NCBI RefSeq assembly: GCF_023612255.1 | Contig: NZ_CP063231.1 | Coordinates: 1,036,001 to 1,100,000, forward strand | Direction: 5' to 3' | Length of the DNA: 64,000 nucleotides | Source: Luteibacter flocculans | GTDB taxonomy: Bacteria > Pseudomonadota > Gammaproteobacteria > Xanthomonadales > Rhodanobacteraceae | Shown: piece by piece, positions 43,686-52,346 of the stretch | Layout: the number at the start of each line of letters is the position of its first letter | Numbering within the stretch: position 1 is the stretch's first letter | Notes under the pieces: generated by a model | What the model was told of the DNA's origin: nothing | Seen by the model: the letters and a program-made list of their open reading frames with translations, nothing else | Database searches by the model: none | Made by a program: the position numbers and the translations under genes

Positions 43686-44932
43686 GTGAGCGTGCCGATA
43701 TCCTGCCCGCCGTCCAGATGATCCTCGACCGGGTAGTGCCGGATTCGGGCTGGCGCGCGGTGCTCGTGGTGAGATTGCAGGGCATGCGCGAGGCTCAGTT
43801 GCGCTTCGGCTACGACTTCGGCAACGAGATCATGCTGGCCGCCCGCGGGCGACTGGTTCAGGCCGTACGCCACGTCGATACGGTATTCGTAGCGGGCGAC
43901 GATACGTTCGTGGTGGTGCTGCCTTCCGTGCGCAACCGCACCCACGCACTGCTGGCGGCGACCCGCATCGTCAGTGCCTTCGATGCGCCACTGCTCCGCG
44001 GCGAACGCCCGTGGCATGGCCGACCGGTAGTGGGCGTGGCCGTGCATCCGGAACACGGTACCGTGGCCGAGCTGCTTTACCGCCGCGCGGAACTCGCTCA
44101 CGACGAAGCCGTGCGCGTCGGTGAGCCCTTCGCGCTTTACGAGCCCGATGCCACGCCGGTCGAGATTCTCTACGGTGAGCTGCGCGAGGACATCGAAGCC
44201 AACCGCCTGCACGTGGCCTTCCAGCCGTTGCATGACCTGCGCTCGGGCGAGATGGTGCGGGTGGAGTCGCTGTCGCGCTGGATCACCGCGGCCCAGGTCA
44301 ATGTCGCACCGACCGATTTCGTCCAGTTCGCCGAGCGTAGCGATCTCATCGTGCCCCTGACGCGCTGGAGCCTCAACGCGTCGCTGCGCCATGCCGCTGC
44401 CTTGCATCGCGGCGGATGCCCGCTGGATGTGGCGATCAACCTGTCGCCGCGCGTTTTCGTTGAAGCCGGCTTTGCGGAACAGATGATCGGTGCGATGGAA
44501 ATCTGGGGCGTGCCTCCGGAAGCCGTGATCGTGGAGATCACCGAGACGGCGCTGCTGACCGACCTCGACATGAGCGTGCGGGTGCTGCGTAGCCTGCGCG
44601 ATCGTGGCGTGCGCGTGGCGATCGACGACTTCGGTACCGGTTACGCGTCGTTTGCCTATCTGCGCCATTTTCCGGCGACCGAACTCAAGATCGACCGCAC
44701 CTTCGTCGATGCCATGACGACCGACGCCCGTACCGAACTGCTGGTGCAGGCCATGATCGACGTGGCGCATCGGTTGGGCATGGAAGCCGTGGCGGAGGGC
44801 GTGGAAAACGAAGCGACGCTGATTCGTCTCGTGGAGATGGACTGCGATCTGGTCCAGGGCTATCACGTTGGCGAGCCCGTGCCGGCCGAGCAATTCGTGG
44901 CGGAGCGTCTGGCGGCCGCGTCGCTCATCTGA
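43682..44932 (+). CDS. EAL domain cyclic di-GMP phosphodiesterase with degenerate GGDEF
   Basis: 416 residues. The N-terminal GGDEF-like part has VFVAGDDTFVVVLP in place of GGDEF, so cyclase activity is unlikely. The EAL domain (about 165-410) keeps the Glu of EMVRVESLSRW (ESL for EAL), VAINLSPR, VIVEITETALL, VAIDDFGTGYASFAYL, LKIDRTFVDAM and AEGVENEATL, that is, all metal and catalytic residues. It should hydrolyse cyclic di-GMP. Its ATG lies in the HD-GYP stop, so the two are made together. Confidence 0.93.
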   Translation: MSERADILPAVQMILDRVVPDSGWRAVLVVRLQGMREAQLRFGYDFGNEIMLAARGRLVQAVRHVDTVFVAGDDTFVVVLPSVRNRTHALLAATRIVSAFDAPLLRGERPWHGRPVVGVAVHPEHGTVAELLYRRAELAHDEAVRVGEPFALYEPDATPVEILYGELREDIEANRLHVAFQPLHDLRSGEMVRVESLSRWITAAQVNVAPTDFVQFAERSDLIVPLTRWSLNASLRHAAALHRGGCPLDVAINLSPRVFVEAGFAEQMIGAMEIWGVPPEAVIVEITETALLTDLDMSVRVLRSLRDRGVRVAIDDFGTGYASFAYLRHFPATELKIDRTFVDAMTTDARTELLVQAMIDVAHRLGMEAVAEGVENEATLIRLVEMDCDLVQGYHVGEPVPAEQFVAERLAAASLI

Positions 44933-44948
44933 GCCGAACGCGGCTCAG
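44929..44948. terminator. Bidirectional hairpin shared by two stop codons
   Basis: CTGAGCCG / CGGCTCAG around AACG is a perfect 8-bp hairpin. The stop of the EAL gene (44930-44932) lies in one arm and that of coaE (44945-44947, minus) in the other. There is no T tract. Confidence 0.5.
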
Positions 44949-45550
44949 CGGGCTGCCAGCTCCCGGTACGTGCGGTCCAGGGTAGCCACCGCTTCATCGA
45001 GGCTGGATTCGTCACCGTCATTGACGATCACGTCGTCGGCGATGGCCAGGCGCTCGGGATGGGACGCCTGTGCCGCGATCATCTTCGCGGCCAGGGCCGG
45101 TTCGATGCTGTCGCGCCGCGTGAGCCGGTCCAGTCGTACGTGTTCGGGTGCGTCGACGACGAGGATGCGATCGACCCAGGCGTAGTGCTCGCGATTCTCG
45201 ACAAGCAGCGGAATCGAAAGAATGCAGTACGGGCCTTCATCGGCCGCCACGGCATCGCGCAGCCACGTGCGGATGCGCGGATGCAGGATGCCTTCGAGCG
45301 TGGTACGTGCCGTGGGATCGGTAAAGATGCGCTGGCGCATGGCTGTGCGGTCCAGCCGCCCGTCGGCGGCAAGAACCTCGGGCCCAAACGCCTGCGCGAT
45401 TTCGCTCAGCGCCTCCGAGCCCGGCTCGACGACGGCTCGCGCCGCGAGGTCGGCATCGTAGGCATGAATGCCGAGCGCCTCGAAGCGACGCTCCACGGCG
45501 CTCTTGCCCGAGGCGATACCACCCGTCAGCGCGACGACGTAGCCCGTCAT
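44945..45550 (-). CDS. coaE: Dephospho-CoA kinase
   Basis: 201 residues, normal length. The P-loop is VALTGGIASGKSAVERRFE, followed by IHAYDADLAARAVVEPGS, LEGILHPRIRTWL and CILSIPLLVENREHYAWVD. It phosphorylates dephospho-CoA, the last step of CoA synthesis. The start overlaps the pilD stop as ATGA, the common pilD-coaE order in pilus loci. It converges on the EAL gene. Confidence 0.97.
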   Translation of the reverse strand: MTGYVVALTGGIASGKSAVERRFEALGIHAYDADLAARAVVEPGSEALSEIAQAFGPEVLAADGRLDRTAMRQRIFTDPTARTTLEGILHPRIRTWLRDAVAADEGPYCILSIPLLVENREHYAWVDRILVVDAPEHVRLDRLTRRDSIEPALAAKMIAAQASHPERLAIADDVIVNDGDESSLDEAVATLDRTYRELAAR

Positions 45551-46416
45551 TGCAGACCGCTGATTCGCAGGTATGCCGCGAGCAACCGATCGCCGGCCAG
45601 AAACCAGACCCAGCCGGCAGCGGCGATGTATGGCCCGAACGGGATCGGCGTGTCGCGCTCATGCTTGCGGAAGATCATCAGGCCACCGCCCACCAGTGCT
45701 CCGATCAGCGAGGAAAGCATGATGATGGGCAGCAGCGACACCGGCCCCATCCAGGCGCCCAGCGCCGCGAGCAGCTTGAAGTCGCCATGACCCATGCCTT
45801 CCTTGCCCGTGAGCAGCTTGAACGCCCAGTACACGCTCCACAGGCTGAGGTAGCCGATCAATGCAGCGAGAATCGCCGACGTGGGGGCGACGGGCAGTGG
45901 CTGCCACGCGGGAAGCAGGGAAAGCCCGAGGCCGATCCAGAGCAGGGGATAGTTGAGTTCGTCCGGCAGCAACTGGGTACGCGTGTCGATGCCGGACAGC
46001 GCGATGAGGAAATACGTAAAGACCAGGCCGGCCAGCGCGGCTGGCGTGGGACCGAAATGCCAGACGACCAATGCGCTGGCGACACCCGTGAACAGCTCCA
46101 CCAGCGGGTACTGCGCCGAGATGGCCGTGCCGCAGTAGCGGCAGCGCCCGCGCAGTAACAACCACCCGAACACGGGGATATTGTCCCGCGCAGCGAGCCG
46201 ATGCTTGCACTTCGGGCAATGCGACGGCTCCAGCGCCACGCCAGGGGGCTTCGGCTCATCGACCGGCTCCAGTTCGAGCACCTCGCGAGCCTGCCGCCGC
46301 CATTCCCACTGCATCCGCTCGGGCGTACGCAGGATGACCACGTTGAGAAAACTGCCTACGAGCAGGCCGAAGACGGCGGCGAGGGCGATCCAGAGGGCGA
46401 GGGGGATGTCGGGCAT
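45547..46416 (-). CDS. pilD: Prepilin peptidase / N-methyltransferase
   Basis: 289 residues. The N-terminal methylase part has GSFLNVVILRTPERMQ and two CxxC pairs, SHCPKCKHRL and CRYCGTA, that bind zinc. The aspartyl protease part has SGIDTRTQLLPDELNYP and GMGHGDFKLLAALGAWMGP (a GxHGD in the usual GxGD position). It cleaves and methylates prepilins and type II secretion pseudopilins in the inner membrane. A strong hairpin lies 18 bases before its ATG (see 46434-46471). Confidence 0.96.
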   Translation of the reverse strand: MPDIPLALWIALAAVFGLLVGSFLNVVILRTPERMQWEWRRQAREVLELEPVDEPKPPGVALEPSHCPKCKHRLAARDNIPVFGWLLLRGRCRYCGTAISAQYPLVELFTGVASALVVWHFGPTPAALAGLVFTYFLIALSGIDTRTQLLPDELNYPLLWIGLGLSLLPAWQPLPVAPTSAILAALIGYLSLWSVYWAFKLLTGKEGMGHGDFKLLAALGAWMGPVSLLPIIMLSSLIGALVGGGLMIFRKHERDTPIPFGPYIAAAGWVWFLAGDRLLAAYLRISGLQ

Positions 46417-46433
46417 GGGCTCGTTTCGGCTGT

Positions 46434-46471
46434 CAAAGAAAAGCCCTCCTTCCGTGTTCGGAAGAAGGGCT
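46434..46471 (-). terminator. Rho-independent terminator of pilC, just before pilD
   Basis: On the minus strand a 13-base stem (AGCCCUUCUUCCG with CGGAAGGAGGGCU, one G-U pair) closes around a four-base loop and is followed by TTTTCTTT. It lies 24 bases after the pilC stop and 18 bases before the pilD ATG, so pilD transcription must come from read-through or a promoter overlapping the hairpin. Confidence 0.82.
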
Positions 46472-46494
46472 CTTATTGTGCATCGGTTGTTCGC

Positions 46495-47760
46495 TCAGGT
46501 CGTGCCGGCGATCTTGAAGATGGGCAGGTAAAGCGAGATGACCATGCCGCCCACCAATCCACCGAGGATGACCATGATGAAGGGTTCGAGCAGGCTGCTC
46601 AGCGTATCGACTGCGTTGTTGACCTCTTCCTCGTAGAACTCGGCGACCTTGAACAGCATCGAGTCCAGGGAGCCGGATTCTTCGCCGATGGCGGTCATCT
46701 GCACCACCATGTTCGGAAACAGGTTGGTCTGGCGCATCGCCAGCTGTAACTGGTGACCGACCGATACGTCGTCGCGCATCTTCATGACCGCTTCACCGTA
46801 GACGATGCTGCCCGTGGCGCCCGATACCGCCTCCAGCGCTTCGACCAGTGGCACACCCGCCTGGAAGGTGACGCCGAGCGTGCGGGCAAAGCGAGCCAGT
46901 GCCGACTGCCGAAGGATATTGCCGATCACCGGAATCCTCAGCGACGCCCGATCGAGGAAATGGGCAAACTTCGCCGAGCGCTTCTTCGCCATGACCAGGG
47001 CGACGCCCGTTCCTGCGATCACCGCAATGACGAGCCACCAGTAGCTCTGCATGAATTCCGATGCCTTGACCACGACCATCGTGGGGACCGGCAACTCGGC
47101 GCCCGCGTCACGGAACGTCTGCTGGAAGACCGGCACGACGAAGAGGAGCAGGATCATGGTGACCAGAAGGGCCACGACGAGGACCATGGCGGGATAGAAC
47201 AGCGCCTTCTTGATCTTCGACTTGATACCCTCGACGCGCTCCTTGTAGGTCGCGACGGTGTCCAGGATGGTGTCCAGCACACCGGCAGACTCACCGGCAT
47301 GTACGAGGTTTCGATACAGCTCGTCGAATTGGACGGGGTACTGCCCAAGCGCCTCGTGAAGGGATGCGCCGCCTTCGATGTTGGACTTGACGTCCAGAAG
47401 CATGTTCTTGAAGCGGACATTCTTCTGGCCGTTCGCGATGATGTCGAAGGCCTGCACCATGGGCACGCCGGACGCCATCATGGTGGCGATCTGGCGGCTG
47501 AAGATGGCGACATCGCGCGGCTTGACCGTGCTGCCGGAGCCACCGAACAACGGCTTGGCACGCTCACGGACCGTCTGCGGATTCATGCCCTGGCGGCGCA
47601 GTTCCGCCTTGACCAGAGATGCGTTCTTGGCCTGCATCTCGCCCGTCATACGCTTGCCGCGCTTATCGAGCGCGGTCCAGTCGTACATCGTCAGCTTGTT
47701 GACCTCGGACCTGGCGGCGCCGAGCGCGCGCGAGGTCTTGTTGGCGGTGGCTACTGCCAT
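46495..47760 (-). CDS. pilC: Type IV pilus inner-membrane platform protein
   Basis: 421 residues. Two T2SSF domains with VFSRQIATMMASGVPMVQAF and ALARFARTLGVTFQAGVPLVEAL mark the PilC/GspF family. Helices lie near FYPAMVLVVALLVTMILLL, WWLVIAVIAGTGVAL, and the C-terminal FIMVILGGLVGGMVISLYL. PilC connects the assembly ATPase to the growing pilus. Start ATG 47760. It is preceded by 134 bases with no pilA gene and a G-C hairpin at 47794-47814. Confidence 0.96.
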   Translation of the reverse strand: MAVATANKTSRALGAARSEVNKLTMYDWTALDKRGKRMTGEMQAKNASLVKAELRRQGMNPQTVRERAKPLFGGSGSTVKPRDVAIFSRQIATMMASGVPMVQAFDIIANGQKNVRFKNMLLDVKSNIEGGASLHEALGQYPVQFDELYRNLVHAGESAGVLDTILDTVATYKERVEGIKSKIKKALFYPAMVLVVALLVTMILLLFVVPVFQQTFRDAGAELPVPTMVVVKASEFMQSYWWLVIAVIAGTGVALVMAKKRSAKFAHFLDRASLRIPVIGNILRQSALARFARTLGVTFQAGVPLVEALEAVSGATGSIVYGEAVMKMRDDVSVGHQLQLAMRQTNLFPNMVVQMTAIGEESGSLDSMLFKVAEFYEEEVNNAVDTLSSLLEPFIMVILGGLVGGMVISLYLPIFKIAGTT

Positions 47761-47894
47761 GGCGTGATGTTCCCCCCGGATTCAACTAGTCGAGGGAGCG
47801 CCTTTGGCGCCCCCTTCCTGGCGGACAGTCTGAACGACTTTCCGCTTATTTTTCTGCCATATGGCGCACATCCTGACGGTGCGGCCGCCGAACA
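47761..47894 (-). other. 134-base gap between pilB and pilC, no pilA
   Basis: In related genomes one or more prepilin genes often lie here. This gap contains none. On the minus strand a GGGGGCGCC / GGCGCUCCC hairpin around AAA (47794-47814) lies in the pilC leader. No T run follows. Confidence 0.5.
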
Positions 47895-49622
47895 TCAATC
47901 CTTGGTGACGCGGTTGATCTCGGCCAGGCTGGTCACACCGTTCCTCACCTTGAGCAGCGCCGAGGCGCGGAGGTCGTTGATCCCGGCCTTGCGGGCCACT
48001 TCGGCGATCTGGAGAGCGTTGCCCCCCTCCAGGACGATCTTCTGGATGTCCTCGACCATGGGCATGACCTGGTATATGCCCACGCGGCCCTTGTAGCCCT
48101 CGTTGCAGCTGTCGCACCCCACCGCTTCGTAGATGGTGATGCCCTCGTCGATTTCCTCCTGGGTGAACCCCTCCGCCAGCAGTGCGGCCGGCGGGAGCTG
48201 GATCGCCCGCTTGCAGTCGTGCAGGCGTCGGGCCAGGCGCTGGGCGATGATCAGGGTGACCGAGGAGGTGATGTTGTAGGGCGCGATGCCCATGTTCATC
48301 AGGCGGGAGATCGTCTGTGGCGCGTCGTTCGTGTGCAGGGTGGACAGCACCATATGGCCGGTTTGGGCGGCTTTCACGGCGATCTCGGCGGTTTCGAGGT
48401 CGCGGATTTCGCCGACCATGATCACGTCCGGATCCTGGCGCAGGAAGGAGCGTAGGGCGGCCGCGAAGGTCATGCCGCGCTTGGTGTTCTGCTGAACCTG
48501 ATTGATGCCCTCGACGCGGATTTCGACCGGGTCTTCCACCGTGGAGATATTGCGTCCCTCGGTGTTGAGGATGTTGAGCGCCGTATACAGCGACACAGTC
48601 TTACCCGAGCCGGTCGGGCCGGTGACCAGCACCATGCCGTAGGGTTTCTCGATAGCTTCCAGATACAGCTTCTTCTGGAGTTCCTCGTAACCCAGCTTGT
48701 CGATGCCGAGCTTGGCCGACGAACCGTCGAGGATACGCAGCACGATCTTCTCGCCGAACAGCGTGGGCAACGTGCTGACGCGGAAGTCGATCGCGCGGGT
48801 CTTGGTCAGGTTGAGCTTGATGCGGCCATCTTGCGGCACGCGGCGTTCGGCGATGTCCAGGCCGCTCATGACCTTGATGCGCGAGGCGATCCGGTTGCCC
48901 AGCTTGATCGGCGCAGTGGCTACGATGCGCAGGATGCCGTCCATTCGCAGGCGCACGCGATAAACCGTTTCGAACGGCTCGAAGTGGATATCCGAGGCGC
49001 CGCGCTTGATGGCGTCCACCAGGATCTTGTTCACGAACTTGACGACCGGGGCGTCGTCGTTGGCGTTCGCGTCGATGCCGGTGGTGCCTTCGCCGTCGTC
49101 GTCGCCCGTTTCCATTACCAGTTCGTCGAGCCCGCCGTCCTCGAAACCGGGCACGTTGGCGTTCATCGCCGAAAGGGCGCTATCGATCACCCGGCGCAAC
49201 TGCCCACGCTCGACCAGTACCGGCTCGACCATGTGGTTCGAGTGGAACTTGATCTCGTCGAGCGCGTGCGACTGCATCGGGTCGGCGATGCCGACGAACA
49301 GCCGCTTGCCGCGCTTGAACAGGGGAAGTGCCTGGTGCTTCGTGATCAAAGCCTCGGTCACCAGGTCCAGTGGCATCGCGCCCGGCGCCATGGAACCGAT
49401 GTCCATCAACGGCATGCCGAATTCCGACGAGGCCACCTGAGACAGCTTGCCGCTGTCGACCAGATTGTGGTCAACCAGCCAGGCTGAGAGAGAAACACGT
49501 TTCTCGGCGGCATCCTGCACGGCCTTGCGCACGTCCGCCTCTGGCAGCACACCTTCACTGACGAGGCGCCGTGCCATGCCGGTCAAGCCGGCGAGCATGG
49601 GCTGATGCATTTGTGATGCCAT
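47895..49622 (-). CDS. pilB: Type IV pilus assembly ATPase
   Basis: 575 residues, normal length. An N-terminal GSPII_E domain is followed by the ATPase core. Walker A is VLVTGPTGSGKTVSLYTAL (about 332-350), the Asp box is NISTVEDPVEI, Walker B is PDVIMVGEIRDLETA and the His box is QTGHMVLSTLHTNDAPQTI. A zinc tetracysteine part follows with VGCDSCNEGYKGRVGIY. It powers pilus extension. It is divergent from the MBOAT gene. Confidence 0.97.
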   Translation of the reverse strand: MASQMHQPMLAGLTGMARRLVSEGVLPEADVRKAVQDAAEKRVSLSAWLVDHNLVDSGKLSQVASSEFGMPLMDIGSMAPGAMPLDLVTEALITKHQALPLFKRGKRLFVGIADPMQSHALDEIKFHSNHMVEPVLVERGQLRRVIDSALSAMNANVPGFEDGGLDELVMETGDDDGEGTTGIDANANDDAPVVKFVNKILVDAIKRGASDIHFEPFETVYRVRLRMDGILRIVATAPIKLGNRIASRIKVMSGLDIAERRVPQDGRIKLNLTKTRAIDFRVSTLPTLFGEKIVLRILDGSSAKLGIDKLGYEELQKKLYLEAIEKPYGMVLVTGPTGSGKTVSLYTALNILNTEGRNISTVEDPVEIRVEGINQVQQNTKRGMTFAAALRSFLRQDPDVIMVGEIRDLETAEIAVKAAQTGHMVLSTLHTNDAPQTISRLMNMGIAPYNITSSVTLIIAQRLARRLHDCKRAIQLPPAALLAEGFTQEEIDEGITIYEAVGCDSCNEGYKGRVGIYQVMPMVEDIQKIVLEGGNALQIAEVARKAGINDLRASALLKVRNGVTSLAEINRVTKD

Positions 49623-49804
49623 CTTGAATCCCGAATCCCCGAGGTATGGTCCTGAATCTACTCTAGATTGTGTTCCCGGTCACGCGCAGCGCGGTGAAGG
49701 CGCGCGTCATTCGCTTTCCTTCCGCTATCATGCCGCAGCCCTTGGGGCGCATACCGGAACGCCCGGTGTCCCGTTGTATTCCTGCCCGCTCCAGGGGGAG
49801 CTAG
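49623..49804. other. Divergent intergenic region pilB / polysaccharide locus
   Basis: 182 bases with no gene. A GAATCCCGAATCCCC direct repeat lies next to the pilB start (49625-49639). CTATCAT around 49726-49732 may be a -10 box for the MBOAT gene. AGGGGGAG at 49794-49801 is its ribosome site. Confidence 0.35.
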
Positions 49805-51202
49805 GTGCTTTTCAACTCGCTGAGTTTCCTGGTCTTTTTTTCGCTGGTTTTCCCGATCTATCTGGCGCTGCGCGGTTGGGGCGCGAAGCGGACGTTTCTG
49901 CTCCTGGCGAGTTACGTGTTCTACGCCGCCTGGAATCCTGCCTATGTCTTCATCCTGGCTTTCTCCACGGGATTGGACTGGTGGCTTGCGCGTCGACTCG
50001 GTCAAGAAACATCGGAGGGGCGCAGGAAAGCGCTCCTCGTGGTCAGTCTGCTCGCCAATCTGGGCTTGCTGGGGTTCTTCAAGTACGGCGGCTTTGCGTT
50101 GCAGACGGCCCAGGACGTCATGAGTGCGTTCGGGGTGTCTTACATGCCGCCGGCCTGGAACATCGTCTTGCCGGTAGGTATTTCTTTCTACACCTTCGCC
50201 TCGCTCTCCTACACGATCGATGTTTATCGCCGTGAAATTCCTGGCGATGCGTCGCTGCGCGATTACGCCTTGTTCGTTGCTTTTTTTCCCCATTTGGTGG
50301 CGGGCCCGATCGTTCGTGCCCGCGCACTGTTACCCCAGATCGCAACGCCGCGTAACGTAACGCCTGAACACGTGGCCTACGGCATGGTGCTGGTGCTCAT
50401 CGGGCTGTTCTGCAAGGACGTCCTTGCCGACCGGCTTTTTGCGCCCGTGGTGGATGCGGTCTACGGCACGCCGTCGGCGTTCGGTATCGTCGGTGGCTTG
50501 GCTGCGTTCTTCGGTTTTGCGGGCCAGATCTATTTCGATTTTGGCGGTTATTCGCTGTGCGCTATCGGTCTTGCGATGTGCTTTGGTTTCGCGTTCCCCG
50601 ATAACTTTCGTTTCCCGTATGGGGCAAGAGGTTTCTCGGACTTCTGGCGTCGTTGGCACATATCCTTGTCCACTTGGTTGCGCGACTATCTCTACGTTCC
50701 GTTAGGCGGGAATCGCGGCGGCCGGTGGCGGACACATCGCAATCTGTTGATCACGATGCTGCTGGGCGGGTTATGGCATGGCGCGTCCTGGATGTTCGTG
50801 ATCTGGGGCGCCCTGCATGGGCTGTACCTTGTTGCAGAGAGAGCGCTCAGGTCGCGTTGGACAGGTAGGACGAACGTAGCCTTGGACGCCATGGTGACAA
50901 TCCTGACGTTCGTTCTGGTGTGCGTGGCCTGGGTGGCTTTTCGCGCACCCAATCTTTCTTCGGCATGGGCCTACCTGGGCACATTCGCACGCTGGAGGGA
51001 TGGGTATGCGGATGAATGGTTGGCTCTCGCTGCGGCACTGTGCATGTTCGCCTGGCACTGGCGCATGCGCGACCGCTCTCTGGACGAATGGCTGGCAACG
51101 CTCGGGACCGGATCGCGCGCCGTCGTTGCTGCAGCATGCATGATCGGCATTTTCCTGGCGTCGGGGGGCGATGAGCGTGCGTTCATCTACTTCCAATTCT
51201 GA
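49805..51202 (+). CDS. MBOAT family O-acyltransferase (AlgI-like)
   Basis: 465 residues with about eleven membrane helices. LVAGPIVRARALLPQI and AARGFSDFWRRWHISLSTWLRDY-type sequence, with GGLWHGASWMFVIWGALHG carrying the active-site His, are the MBOAT signature. Together with the next gene it should move acyl groups (commonly acetyl) across the inner membrane onto an exported polysaccharide. The start is GTG 49805 behind AGGGGGAG. The GC content drops slightly from here on. It opens the surface-polysaccharide locus. Confidence 0.93.
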   Translation: MLFNSLSFLVFFSLVFPIYLALRGWGAKRTFLLLASYVFYAAWNPAYVFILAFSTGLDWWLARRLGQETSEGRRKALLVVSLLANLGLLGFFKYGGFALQTAQDVMSAFGVSYMPPAWNIVLPVGISFYTFASLSYTIDVYRREIPGDASLRDYALFVAFFPHLVAGPIVRARALLPQIATPRNVTPEHVAYGMVLVLIGLFCKDVLADRLFAPVVDAVYGTPSAFGIVGGLAAFFGFAGQIYFDFGGYSLCAIGLAMCFGFAFPDNFRFPYGARGFSDFWRRWHISLSTWLRDYLYVPLGGNRGGRWRTHRNLLITMLLGGLWHGASWMFVIWGALHGLYLVAERALRSRWTGRTNVALDAMVTILTFVLVCVAWVAFRAPNLSSAWAYLGTFARWRDGYADEWLALAAALCMFAWHWRMRDRSLDEWLATLGTGSRAVVAAACMIGIFLASGGDERAFIYFQF

Positions 51203-52346
51203 TATTCACCTGGTCCAGCGATACATACCCGGCGGCCGCTGGGTGATCCCCCTGGTGCTGGCAGGGTGCCTGAGCCTGCTCGCGATCGCCGCCGAAGAAT
51301 GGGCGCTCGCGAGGCGCGGATTCGAGCCAACGATCGTCGACTCGGCGCCCATCTGGGCGCGTGAGCGCGAGCGGGCCAGCAGCCTTGGAGATCGCGCGCT
51401 TATCCTGATCGGCGCATCGCGGATGCAACTGGATGTCGATCTCGACACCATGCGCCGGATGACGGGACACGAGCCCGTTCAACTGGCGATCGACGGCAGC
51501 TCGTTCGTACCCGTGTTGCAAGATCTCGCGAACGATGAACGGGTGACGGGAACGATCCTCGTCGATTACCAGGATCATGTAGTCGACGATTTGAACAGGG
51601 AAGACGGCGCTGTCGCCTATCTTGCCGAATGGCGACGCGTGAACCATCGCCGCGCCATACCCGATTTTGCTACGGTCGAGGCCTGGCTGGACGACTTGCT
51701 GCATCGACATCTACGGAGTTTCGCCGACGGGTCCGGGCCATTTAAGTCACTGGCTTTACGGGTCTTCGACTCTACAGCCACGCCCCAGTATCTTGTGACG
51801 CTTCCCGATCGCGAGCGCCGCGCGGACTATGGCAAGGTAGCCATGCCTCAGTTTTACTACGCCAGAGTGCTCCGCAATGCGGGGATCACGGAGGTGCCAT
51901 CTGCGCAGGGGTGGGCGGCTTTCGATGCGGAAGTTGCCGGGCGCATCCGGACACTGCGAATGGCGAATCTTTCGCATTTCGAGCAAAACGCACGGGCGAT
52001 CGAGCAAATGGTCCGGAAGATCGAGCAGCGGGGAGGTCAGGTGGTCTTTATCATGTTTCCCCGCAGTGGCCTGGTCCGAGAGGCGGACGAGCGGATGTTC
52101 CCTCGCCAAAGGTATTGGAACCGATTCATGCAGATCGTCAAGGCTCCTGGGCTCCACTACGAAGACGTCCCTGTATTGGCAGCTTTCGTCTGTCCTGACG
52201 GTGCCCATCTGGACATGCGCGACCAGCAGGCCTTCACTCGCGATCTGATGCAGAACTTGTTCAAGGTGAACGATCCTTCTGTATCTGCCACGACATTCCC
52301 TTCGACCGACACACCCGACAAAGAACGCCAGGAGCGACTCCGTTGA
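51171..52346 (+). CDS. SGNH-like membrane-anchored protein, partner of MBOAT
   Basis: 391 residues. One N-terminal helix (WVIPLVLAGCLSLLAIAA, about 24-42) is followed by a periplasmic domain with LILIGASRMQLDVDLD, QLAIDGSSFVPVLQDLA and HLDMRDQQAF, which fit the serine and Asp/His blocks of an SGNH hydrolase of the AlgJ/AlgX/DltD type. It would attach the acyl group delivered by the MBOAT protein. It overlaps the MBOAT gene by 32 bases. I cannot assign the final acceptor sugar. Confidence 0.72.
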   Translation: MSVRSSTSNSDIHLVQRYIPGGRWVIPLVLAGCLSLLAIAAEEWALARRGFEPTIVDSAPIWARERERASSLGDRALILIGASRMQLDVDLDTMRRMTGHEPVQLAIDGSSFVPVLQDLANDERVTGTILVDYQDHVVDDLNREDGAVAYLAEWRRVNHRRAIPDFATVEAWLDDLLHRHLRSFADGSGPFKSLALRVFDSTATPQYLVTLPDRERRADYGKVAMPQFYYARVLRNAGITEVPSAQGWAAFDAEVAGRIRTLRMANLSHFEQNARAIEQMVRKIEQRGGQVVFIMFPRSGLVREADERMFPRQRYWNRFMQIVKAPGLHYEDVPVLAAFVCPDGAHLDMRDQQAFTRDLMQNLFKVNDPSVSATTFPSTDTPDKERQERLR

